Shown here: positions 46,901 to 58,900 of the stretch, piece after piece
Position numbering within the stretch: position 1 is the stretch's first letter
Layout of the letters: each line of letters begins with the position of its first letter
Assembly: GCA_036850595.1 (NCBI GenBank)
Contig: CM072165.1
Span: 16,296,630-16,360,629 of the forward strand
Origin: Rhyacichthys aspro
Taxonomy: Eukaryota; Chordata; Actinopteri; Gobiiformes; Rhyacichthyidae
Reading direction: 5' to 3'
Length of the DNA stretch: 64,000 bases
Notes under the pieces: generated by a model
What the model was told of the DNA's origin: nothing
Databases searched by the model: none
Seen by the model: only the letters and a program-made list of their open reading frames with translations
Made by a program: the position numbers and the translations under genes

Positions 46901-49900
46901 GCCGATCGGCAGCCGATCAAATGATGCCACATGCACGAGACTTTCACTTGTTTAATACACAAATGGCATCTCAGGTATGGAGTTTTTTGGGGTGTTTCAG
47001 CAAGACATTAAACATGCTGTTTACAAGAAAATCCCCTGCGGAGGAATGCAAACTAAAACATACTGTATAACATACTATGTTAGCTAGCTAGAACTAAGAC
47101 TGAGTGAAGCAGCTCTGCAGACGCCCCACAGCACAGCTCTTGCTGTCACAAACACGGCAACGACAGCAACCGTATGGTATATTCTGTTTTCTTTTCTGGT
47201 TTATGTAGTACTTCAGTGTGTGCCTGTTATCTGTTACTTAATTTAAAGTTCAGTGAAGGTAAAGCTAAGGGGTGACTTTGGATAGTTAGGAAATTATTTG
47301 TTGTTTTTTGTTAGGCACTATTCTTGCTTGATAAAACTAAAAAAATAAATAAATAAAACACTATCAGATGAATACCCTGTAATTTTACCACCCTTTAATA
47401 ATATTTAAAATTTTTATCTTCTTTGTTTTTAAGAATTAATTTATTAAGGTACATAATATAATAGAACCCGTGATCAGTATCGGCTGATAATGATTTCAGT
47501 GATCGGTGATCGGCCTCAGAAATCCTGATCGGAGCACCCTTTGCATAAACCCACCCAATCATTAAAAGGGGAAGCAGTGACCATTTTCTAATGTTAATTT
47601 TAAGTCAAAGAAATGCAGTTCAATTGTAAGTTTGGGGTTTCTAGGAATGTTTAAGCTCAGGAATGTGAAATGCATAGAAATTAGTTTAAGGTACAGACTT
47701 CAAAAATAGATTTCTTACATTATTAGATAGAGATATGATTTTTTTTATCCCAATTAACAGTATATCCTGAAAGTGCACACACGACTCAATACATGTAAGG
47801 AAAACAGGGGCTGAGACCACCGGGTCTGATAAACAAATCAATAAATCATCGGCATACAGATTTATAACACTCTCAACACTGCCAAATTTTACACCTTGAA
47901 TCTTTGGATGGGCCCTAATACCAAATTGCCAAAGGTTCCATAGCTAAATTAAAGAGTAATGGTGAGAGAGGGTCACCTTGCCTGATCCCTTGTTGCAACT
48001 TAACTGGTTGTGATCTCTGAGAATAAGAAAGAATAGAAGATGCATTCATTGAAGTTGGGCCCAGACCATTTCAATGTCTGACGATGGGAATATGCACATT
48101 CCCATCGTATTAAGAAGCAAGCGGGTGTTGCTAAAGGATAGTCTGCCGCGAACAAATGAGGTCTAGTCTGACAGCCAATGTTTTAGTTATTCATTTTTTT
48201 TATCAAAGTTTAAAAGTGCAATGGGTCTGTAACTTCCAGTGTCCATCTCCTCTTTACTCTTTTTTTAATAATAAATTTGATAATAAATAATAATAGTAAT
48301 AAGCAATACAGTGAATATGGGAGTTTCTTGGATTTAATCATCCTATGCATTATTGGAAGTATTTTATCATGAAAGTTTTTGTAGTATTTGCTGAATCCAT
48401 CCAGACCCGTTGCTTTACTCCATGGAAAGGATTTAATCGCCTTTAGTAATTCAGCTTTTGTGATTGGAACTTCAAGTTCATTTTTTGAAGCCTCATCTAA
48501 TTGTGGGATTGTGAGATATGAAAAAGAAATTTGATTTTAATTTAATTTAATAGCTTGTTTGGCCTGAAAGCCTCGGAGTTGGTTGGCGTTTCTGAGATAT
48601 TGCTCAAATTGTTTCTGTTTAAGTTTCAACTTTACCGATTTGCTTATTAAGAATAAGCTTATATTCATATTTCAATTTTAAGATTTCATTATATTCTGAT
48701 TGAAGAAGATAAGTTCTGTAAGACTCTTCAAGGGGTGGCAGGAGATTTTACATTTCTTTTAGGTGAGCGTTGAACCCTTTTTTTTTTTTTTTTTTTAGAT
48801 GATTCAAATGAGATGAGATAATATGACCTCTACAGACCACTTTAAAAGTCTCCCATAAGGGAATCGACACTTCTTATCCATATGGTCAGACATAAATGAA
48901 ATAAAAGAACGGTCATGAACATGACCTATATAAACTGTAATTTTGTTTAGGGTTAATGTTTTTAAATTGAAGCCAGACTGGGCTATGGTCAGATATGATA
49001 ATACTACGGATATAGGTATACACAGTGGTGGAAAAAGTTTTTGGACACCCTTTAAATTTTACACAATCTCAAATATTAAGAAAAGGTTTCCTGACAAGGC
49101 ATCTGGACGTAGGTTTTAGGTGAAGACTAGACTAGGCTAGACTGGTATCATAGTCGTGAAGAGAACTCTTAACGACTATGATACCAATCTAGCCTGGTCC
49201 AATCACAGTAGTCTCAGGTTAAATCCCTCCCTCTGAGGGATAAATATTTCAGCTCTCTCTCAGTTGAACTCAGAATTGACGAAGTCCCTTGGATGAGGGA
49301 TGAAACGTCTTCACCTAAAACCTACGTCCAGATGCCTTGTCAGAAAACCTTTTCCTGAAAATGTCCTGGATGACTGAGAACCTCCACAAACAATCTCAAA
49401 TATTAATATATATTTTTGAAAATCTTTTTTGTGTTTCAAAAGGTGTGGCTGCATTAGACAGACACAAACAAATACAAATTATATATTTTTTTTGTTAACA
49501 ACTAACAAAACTAAATTCTTGACAGTTTCAACATTAGTTGTGAGTTCTCAACATTATTGATATCAAAGTCAACAAATAAAAGAATGGGTTTCAAAACTAA
49601 AAAAAAAAAAACCTAAAAAAATGCCCTTGAAGAACTATGAGTGATTCTTAATGCAATATTTCACGCATGGGGTGTCTGAAAACCTTTTTCCACCACTTCC
49701 TTCCATCCACCCACCCATCCATCCATCCATCCATCCATTTTCTACAGCTTGGCCAGGTTAGTTGCAGGGCAGACATTTAGACACAGCCACTGATAGACAA
49801 CCACTCACTCTCTTTCATTCATTCATTCACTAGGGGCACTTTAGAGTATCCAGTTCACCTATACACACCTATATGCATGTCTTTGGGTGGTGGGAGAAAG

Positions 49901-52900
49901 CCGGAAAATCCAGAGATAACCCACAATAACATGGGGAGGACATGCAGACTCCTCACAGAGATCAAGTGGCGGCCAGGATATCGAACAATCTTCTTGCTCT
50001 GAAGCAGGAGCACTAACCACTCTGCTACCATGCACCCCGGTATCATTTCAGAAGAAATTAAAATCTAATCTAACCTAGTATGATATTTATGAACATGTGA
50101 ATAGAAGGAAAAATCCTTTCCAGTGGGATGTAGTAGACGCCATATCTCAACTATATTTCTCATTTTCATAAGGTCAACTTGAATTGAAGCTAATGTGAAA
50201 GGCGGTTTTGTTGAAAGCCTATCAAGAAAAGGGTCCAACATTAAAATCTCCACCAACAATGAAATCAATCAAACAAAAGCTTGGCGGAAAAAAAGTTGGA
50301 TTATCAACACTGGGGGCGTAAACATTAAGCATGCGATAGGAAGTGAATAAAGTTGCCCTGTAACCAAGACGTACCTGCCATATGGCTTTGCTATCAGTGT
50401 CAATTGAAAGGGAAGATTTTTACCAAAGAGAATAGCCACACCTCTTGCTTTGAGGGTAAATGGTGCTTGAAAGACTGGTGTGATCTGATTTGCTCTTAGT
50501 CCACGTTGCTCATTTGGACCAATTAGGGGTTTCTTTAAGGAAAATTGTGTCTGCTTTCAGTGATTTATGGTAGGAAAACACGCAACCTCTTTTGATCACA
50601 TGACCGAGCCCTTTTACATTCCATGACACTAGATTTATATTATCCAGTTTGTCAGACATTATACCAACTCCGATTTAAGTATTTGTTGTAACCAACGTGA
50701 CCAAACATCCTCTCAGGACAAGAAGAAACACAATACAAAGATCAAATGAAAAACACTATAACTACTGTGGTGGTGAACAACAGAAATTAAAAACAAAAAA
50801 AACATTCTTTTAGGCAGATTATTTAGGCAATTTCTAAATGATTTGGGCTGTAATTACCCACACTATACAGCATGTGTTTTTTAAGTTCAGTATTAATAAG
50901 GGTAATTGCCTCTCCCGGCATGGTGATTGATTGGGAGTGTTGCTGGAGGTGAGACTTCAATTCCAAGATTCCAAAGGGTAGCCAGTGGCAGTGTTGAACT
51001 CACAACACTCATTCATTACATCTGCCATGAAGTCAGGAAAAATCAGAACTTCATTACCTTTGTATACCAGTTCCCTGGTACTTTGAAGATGAAGAGTAAG
51101 CTCCTTTTCTCTGTAGAAGTGGACACAGATGAGGATAGTGCGAGGCTTGCCTCTCTTTGGAGGAATGCGGTGAACTTGATCAATTTTCACCGGGGCATTG
51201 AAGTTGTCTTCACCAAGAAGTTTTGGGATCAAAGCCTGAACATACTCAGGGCTTGGTGCCTTTATCTCGCTCAGGGATGTTGTCAATCTTGATGTTACTA
51301 TGACGTGAACGGCCCTTGGGCCATCTAGTTTGGATTCAAGAATGTTGTGGTCTTTTTCTGTTGTTGTCTTCTCTTGAGCCGTCATTGCCTCTTTCAGGTG
51401 GATGATACTATTGTCTTGTTCGGACATTTGTTCCTCAGTGGTGTTCACTGTTGTCAAAAGCTTGTTTTGAGAGATTTGAACATTGTGAAGTGTCTTAATG
51501 GAACCTGTTGTTGATATCGTTCAGAATTTTGTCAGAGACTTTGTCCAGAATCTTTTCCCATGGCAGGGGAGTCCATTGTGACTTTTTCTGTTGCTACCTG
51601 GTTAGCAAAGGTAGCTTTAGCTGGCATTGGTGGCTGGTGTGACTCTGTGTCTTTGAGCTTACTATGCATAATTTAAACGACCTATGAATTGGGAATTTAC
51701 TCTCTCTTGTTTTAATGTAAATTCACCCTTAACTGAGCATTCGTGACTGTCCAAAATGTGCAATACTTAATAGGCATGGAGGAGCTCCTAAAAACGGGTC
51801 TACTCCTTTTATGCCATGTTGTCTTCACCCGTAGCCTTCTTTTCTATTACTAAAAGAACATCATTGGACACTTTGAGGAGTGCAGTGTCAGTGCTGTGTA
51901 GTGCTCTAAAACCAGACAAGATGTTATTATTATTCATAAAAGCTAAAATTTGTCTGCACACAATTTTCTCTAAAACTTTGGCTAGAAATGGAAGCTTGGA
52001 GATGGTTCTAAAGTTATTTAAATAAGAGATATTTAAATTAGGTTTCTTTAAAAGGGGTTGGACCACAGTGTGTTAAAAACAGGAGGGAACAATGCCTTCC
52101 ATCAGTGACTGGTTAATCACTGATAAAATGCAGGGCCCAACCATGCTAAAACATCTTTGAGAAATTTGGTGGGTATGACATCAAGAGTACCGTATTTTCC
52201 AGACTATAGAGTGCACCTAAATATAAGCCGCACCCACTAAAATTGAAAAGAAATATATATTTTGTCACATATAAGCCGCACCGGACTATAAGCCGCTGAT
52301 ATCCAGGCTGAGAAATAAGATATTTACATAGAAAGATTTTGTACCATAAGTGTTTATTCATATACCTGAACTGATTGTTTCCAAACAGTGCCTGTAACAC
52401 TGCAGTAAAAGTGCTGATCAAACAAAAAGTCATTGATGGTTTTATTCATCTTCCTCCTGTGCACTAAAACCAAATTGCTTTATTTTTCTTCCTCCTGCGT
52501 ACTGAAACCACTGAACACCAAACCACTGTCACTTTTTCTTCTTGTGCACTGTTAAAGCACAACTGCGCAACTATTAAAGTCGCTTCATTCTCCCGTGCAC
52601 TGAAACCACAAGTCACTATTTATCTTCCTCCTGAGCATTGAAACTACTGAACACCAAACCACTATCACTTCATTTGTTTTCCATTATTAGGGGGTGAGGG
52701 TGTAAAAATATTACCGTATTTTGCTGTTGTGCGTCTTGGGTTGCATGTGCTGAGAATAAAAACTGCCGCTTTCTTGTTTGTACTGAATACCGCTGCCTGT
52801 CTCGTTTTTGCACCTCCTGCTAGAGCACCCCCCTGAGGGCTGAAGAAAAAGACCAATGTATAAAACCGAGTCCAGTGTAAGGCCCTTAGAGTGAGTTGGA

Positions 52901-55900
52901 ACATTTATTGCTTGAGTTAAATTGAAGGAGTCAACAGCCTCAATAAAATCTTTGGTAAAGGGCTGAAGAGGGCAGGAAACATGGATGTTAAAATCACCTA
53001 AAATCAAAACTTTGTTGTGCAGGGCCATACACTGGGATAAAAGGTCAGAAAATTCTTGAATAAAGGCACTGTTGGGTTTGGGAGGTCTAGAAATAACTAA
53101 AACAAACACTGGTTCTTTACAGGCCATGATAAAAGAGAGATGCTCAAACGAAGTAAAACTATTGTTAAAACAGGAGTACACTGCTTTGCCTCTGATTGTT
53201 TCAGTAGCCTCACAGTGATCTGGTTACATTATGGAGCCCTGTGCACGGCTTGACATTAAGCATGTTCAAACACCTGCTGTCTAGTAAAGGTCAGCTTTAA
53301 AAGCACATGTTTACGACAGACACCGTTTCTTCTTGAGCTCTAAAATCTAAAAAAGGATTTGAGAATAAAACTTTGTAGAAAATGGTTGGACTTTACTAAA
53401 AGTGACAGTACCAATTAATCATATATTGACATATACAAAATCGTGTTACTGCTCTAAAGTTTTTACACACAAAATAAACCTGTGAAGGCCTCATTCATTG
53501 GTCAGGAGCATTGTACCAAATGGGCATTTTACTTGCTAAAACAAGCATTAAAACAACAGTATAACCACAACGGTGCCTCCTGGCATCCCCTTGCGACCGT
53601 TGGGCTTACTTACTTACTTGGGAGTGGTATGAAGTACAAACTGCAATGCCAAATGTGTCTCCAAAGCAAGTAATACCTTTTGTTGGGACATGGGTCTAAA
53701 TTATGTTCACCGAGTTTGACATTTTTCCAGATTAAAAATCTAGGAGGAGATTTATTATGAATGCTATAAATCATGGTGGTCACATGTTCAGTTCAAAATG
53801 GCCTTCCTGTGTGAGCATCATCCTTATTTTTTCTTATGATCTAATGCTTGATGTGTTTGCCAAATTTCATTTGGCTACAATAAACTTTTTTTTTCACCTC
53901 CCATTCACTTTTGTCACAAATTTGGGGTACAGTGGTCCCTCGCTATAGTTCACCTTTCCCGGCTTCGCTGTTTTGCGGATTTTTTAGTGCAATTTTTTGC
54001 ACACAATTTATTTTATTTATTTTTTTTACAGCGTATGAACGCACATGGTGTTCTGCGTCCTGATTGGCTAAGGGAGAACTTGCGCATTGTGTTCTGCGTC
54101 CTGGCTAAGGGACTGTCAATCAGTCTCCTCCGTGCCATGTCTCCTGTACAGTACAGAATACGTTTGGCTTGCCAAATTTACATACATGTTTGATCGCTAG
54201 CAGTGTGACTCTGAAGTGCTGTATGTTTGCAAGTTTCCTCCCCGACAAAACCCACAATGTCGATGAAACGTTCTACACCGACAAAGGCACCTGTGGTCGC
54301 ACCCAAAAGGCAGAGGAAGATGCTAAGGTTTGAACTTTGAGAGTGTTTAAACAAGAGAGAAATGTGAGACGATGTTAATGCCTGTCTGAGAAAAGTGTAT
54401 AAAGTGTATGGTGAGGGGTTTTGCAGCCTTAAAACATATATAATAATTGTAAAAAATAAAGCTGACTACTTCACGGATTTCGCCTATTGCGGGTTATTTT
54501 TAGAACGTAACCCCCGCGATAAATGAGGGACCACTGTATTACCATACGGTTATAGATAAGGTGTGGTACTAATTGGCTTTTTTGTTCATCCTCAAAAAGA
54601 GACAATGTGTACCACATTTCATGTGTCTATGACAAACTTAATTTTTCACCTCCCATCCACTTTTTTCTTAAATTTGAAACGTTACCCTGGCAATGCAGTT
54701 AGTAGATAGTGCATGTTGCTCATTTGCTTTTTTGTTCATCATTATAAAAGGGTTGTGTGTAGCAAATTTCATGTCTCTGCAACAATAAATTTCTGGTCCA
54801 ATTCAAAATTTGTAGGGATGTTGGACATCCATTTTAAAAGATGGCCCATTGATTGACATATTGTGATCATGGTGTGTACATGTGGACATATGCTTCATTG
54901 GATCCAACCCAATGTGACAATGTTGGGATGGGATTTCATTTTCCCCAAAAAGGCCGCCTCAATATGAGCTCTTCACAGACACACCCAAAAATTAGTAAAA
55001 ACTACTAAACTACTAACTACTAAAACTAATAAGTTTTGTTGGAACATGTGCCTAGATTATTTTGCCCACGTTTGGAGCCTTTGGGGTGAAGTAGATATTT
55101 TTTCTACTTTTTTAAGGTGCAATTTTGGGGGTCTTGCGTTGCACTCAAAATGTCTTCCTGTTGGATTTAGAGTGGTGCCATGATATAATTTTTTGTTTGC
55201 CTTTACATCATATATTTATGTGCCATGTTTCATTTTCCTATGATTAAAATTATTGTTAATTTGGTAAAAATTATGGTCTGCAAGCAGGCTGATTCCCTAA
55301 TTCACGACAGAAGCAGTACAAAAAGTACACACACAAAGTATTAATCCTACATAGACTATACATTCACAGTAGTTTAAGAGTAATATCACAACAGTAGTCA
55401 GTCTCTTAACAGAAATTTCAGAAAAAATGTAAAATTGCAATATCCTAACATAATATCATCAAAAGAGTTATAGAGTGGGTAAAAGAGTTAGAGAATATGG
55501 TGAAATCTCTGTGGCAAGGGACAGACGAAGGTCAGTGATGGATTGAGAGAGCACCAGTCAGAGAGGCAGCACGTCCTTTTTGTGTGATAACTATGTGTAA
55601 ATTAGTGCATAAGAGGGAAGATCTTAGAGACGAACAAGGCAAGGTGTTAAACATCCAACACCGCCAGAGATAAAGAAACCTTTCTAACCTTTACTACAGG
55701 AGAACAGCAACAGTGGCACTGACATTGTCAGAATGGCTGGATGCATAACAGTCTGCATCAACTTTTGCAGGGACACTGTATTACCTTTAAAAACTGGAAA
55801 TTGCTATTCCAACAACAAACCTTGGATTACATGTGACATCAAACACCTTCTCAATTAAAAGAAGGAGGCATTCAAAGCTGGTGATAGGTCCAAGTAAAAG

Positions 55901-58900
55901 ATACAACAGGACTTAAAGAGGAATAGAAGAAAGGCTAAGCTAAATTATAAAAGAAAGCTGGAATCAAGGCTGCAGCACAATGACACTTAGGGGGTGAGGA
56001 GGGGGATGCAAACCTTTACTGGCTTCAAAGCAAAGAGAAGCCTTCCAACATGCAATGTGGATTGGGCAGATGAATTTAACCTGTTTAATAAAAGGTTTGA
56101 TGTGTGATTAACCACACCCCCTCAGACACAGCACCTTCTTCACCTCTGCTTGGTGCCCACGTAAACACCAGTCCTTTCTACTCTGAGGTCCCCAATTACT
56201 CTGTTCTTCACTGTGGATGAGATAAGTGCGGGGCTAAGTAGGCTGTATCCTTGCAAAGTGGCAGGGCCTGATGGTGCGAGTCCTCGGCTACTTAAAGAAT
56301 GTGCGACCCAGTCCTGTACATGTTACACAGGACATGTGCTTTTCTGGATGAGCGGATATGTAAGAGTGTTGTTTTTTGATTTTTCTAGTGCATTTGACAC
56401 TATCCAACCCTGCATCCTCAGGGATAAGATTGAGGGTATGGGTGTGGACATCTTTGTATCCTGGATCCACAGTTATTTGACGGGACAGCTGCAGTTTGTG
56501 AGGCTGGGCAACTCTGTGTGTCCAGCACAGTGGTGAGTAATGTGGGGGCCCCCCAGGGACTGTTCTGGCCCCTTTACTCTTAACTCTGTACACGGCAGAT
56601 TTTTAAGGGGACATTACAGAGGACACTTTTACGTACTTTCTGCGCCTATAAATGTTGTGTTTGGGGTCTCTGCTAACTCACAAAGTGTGAATTAAAGCAA
56701 CTGTGGGATCTCTCTGTTATGGGGCAGAGTCTCTCCATTGGGGCAAAAATCCATCATTTCTCAAAAAGCTTGACTGTGACAAAACAATCCAAGGAGGCGG
56801 GCAGAGCTTAAGCGTATAGCGCGTCCGCCATATTGTTTTCTTCATTACAGCGCGTTTTTAAACATTAAAAAACATTCTACTGTTGATTTGCCAGTAATCA
56901 CAGTTATGAGTTTATAAGCTGATATACAGACAGGAGGCCTGCTGCTACAGAGTTATGTTCCCAATATCTTACTGTTCTAAAGCATTTCACAAAACATGAA
57001 ATATCAGTGAATAAACTAACATGGAAAAATAAAGGATGACAGGATGTTTAATCTTGTGATATGTGCCTGCACCGAGGGTTTAAGTTGGATGGGGAATAAG
57101 TAGCAATGTGGCTCCGGGTTTGAGGCGGATTAGTTTGGACCGGTTTATCTACTGCTCCTCTTAACTCCAGGGAAAACTGTCAGATGCTGGCTGCGCCAAG
57201 CTGTACTTTTTGGGTCTTACGGTAAACACGTCCCAGCATGTTTACCATAAAGACCCAAGACCAAAAGCATGTTTACCATAAAGACTCAAGACCAAAGGCA
57301 AATTCTGCCCGTGAAGACCATCGCGGCGTCAGGGCAGCTGCTGGCTGCTCCCCTCTGAATGTCGAAAAGTACAGCAGGGAGCAGCAAGCAGCTCCCCTGA
57401 CACCTCGATGCTCTGCACGGGACTGGGGTGCTCAGAACAGGGCAGCAGTGACAGCTATCCACGGTGTAGCAACTGAAGCTAACAGAAGCTACATATCACA
57501 ATATCACATCGAAAATACACTGGCCGCAACGTACACATCACTCGTATCACTCACTTCAGTGGGAGGAAACCATGTCTGTTGAATACACTTTTAAATGCAT
57601 TAAGAGTGTTTTTCAATAGAGTTTGTGCATCAACAACTTACCATAGCTCATTCTCACCCTGGCTGCCCCAGTCTCTTCCCCCGTCTCTTCTCCAGTCTCT
57701 TCTTGGGACTCTTAGCACTCGCAGTCTGACTCTAAATCGATGCGAAGCGGAAATGGGGGCAGGACATAAAGTGAACTCTGTTCAGTTAAAGGGCCAGCGG
57801 CCAAAACCGAGCATTTCTGAGGAGTGATTCAGAGAGCATTTTCCAGGGCCCTGTATAACCTAAACCATAACACATTTTAATCAAAACATGTAACATACAC
57901 TTCACTGGGAGCACAAAGGACTATGATATTAATTAAAAAAGGGGCACTCAATGTCTCCTTTAAATATCAGTGTAAGACGTGCCACACTCTGATGATACGG
58001 CAAATCAAAAATGGACAGTAATATATGGAATGTGACTAGAGCCTTTTGTGAACTGTCTCAAACGGAACACAACAAAAACAAAAGAAAGTAAAGCCGCAAG
58101 CGGCGATAAAGTCCCTCACCTTCCCTTGCGACTGCGGGGGGCATGTGTCCTCGGGAGGACTGCATTTCAGACTTTAAAGCTTCACAATGATGTCAAATGT
58201 GTCTCCAAAGCCCTGAACCATATTGTAACCCCAAATTGCGGGCCTTGTCACGGCCACACCCAAAGCTGATCCAAGCCCTAATTGATACATTTTGTTGGCA
58301 CAGGTGTCTACATGATAATGAGCAAGTTTGAAGCTGCTATGTTAAAAACTCAAGGGGGGAAGATACCTAAAATGTAAAGGCTATGTCAAAGGGTTGGCAC
58401 ATGTTCAAGTCAAAATGGCTGCATGGCATTTGGGCACTGTCCCCACAAGGTTTTTTGCTCAAGATCCTAGGCTGGGTGTGTCTGCCAAATTTCATTTATA
58501 TTCAATAAAGTAAATTTCACCATCCCATTCACTATAGTGCACAATTGGGGGTGTTCCCATGGCAACACTATTGCTGGCAGGGGTGGGTCATCATAGGCTG
58601 TTATGTTCAGGGGACCATGAGGAATGTGTGTACGAAATTTCATTCACCTATGACAAAGTCCCATTCAGAATTTGTAGGGATCACTGGAGAACCATTTCAA
58701 AAGGTAGCCATTACATTTGCATATCGGTAGGTTCAGAGCGTCATTGTGCACAACTGCCTCATTTGGTCCGACTTAGTCCAACGATGTTTGAGAGAAATAC
58801 GGGATGTTAGGAATCACAAAACGAACATGAAATGGTGGCAGGGCAACGGAAAAATCGTAAGACTTGCACTAAAAATTTGGATAACGTTTGATGCCCCATT

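Larger units (their letters stand above)
46060..50659 (-). pseudogene. L1-like LINE ORF2 (endonuclease and RT), interrupted by insertions
   Basis: From ATG 50659 on minus, an endonuclease start reads NINLVSWNVKGLGHVIKRG and SLKADTIFLKETP. The RT finger text KSFPWSKATGLDGFSKYYKN lies near 48430-48390. The catalytic box INLYADDLLICL lies at 47862-47828 (YADD at 47856-47845). The C-terminal Cys/His motif, MCERFNGSQGSLAHLFWHC, lies near 46380-46310. The order and motifs are those of L1-clade ORF2. A hAT (46830-47542), a Tc1-type element (49024-49698) and a SINE (49703-50039) sit inside it, and point frameshifts also occur, so it is dead. The YADD box itself survives. Confidence 0.75.

Noticed and set aside
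49990..50039. tRNA gene suggested by A- and B-box-like sequence
   Set aside because: It cannot fold as a tRNA and continues into a SINE body with a tetranucleotide tail.
52740..52840. Possible solo LTR end with AATAAA
   Set aside because: No TG start, no target duplication and no primer site could be found.
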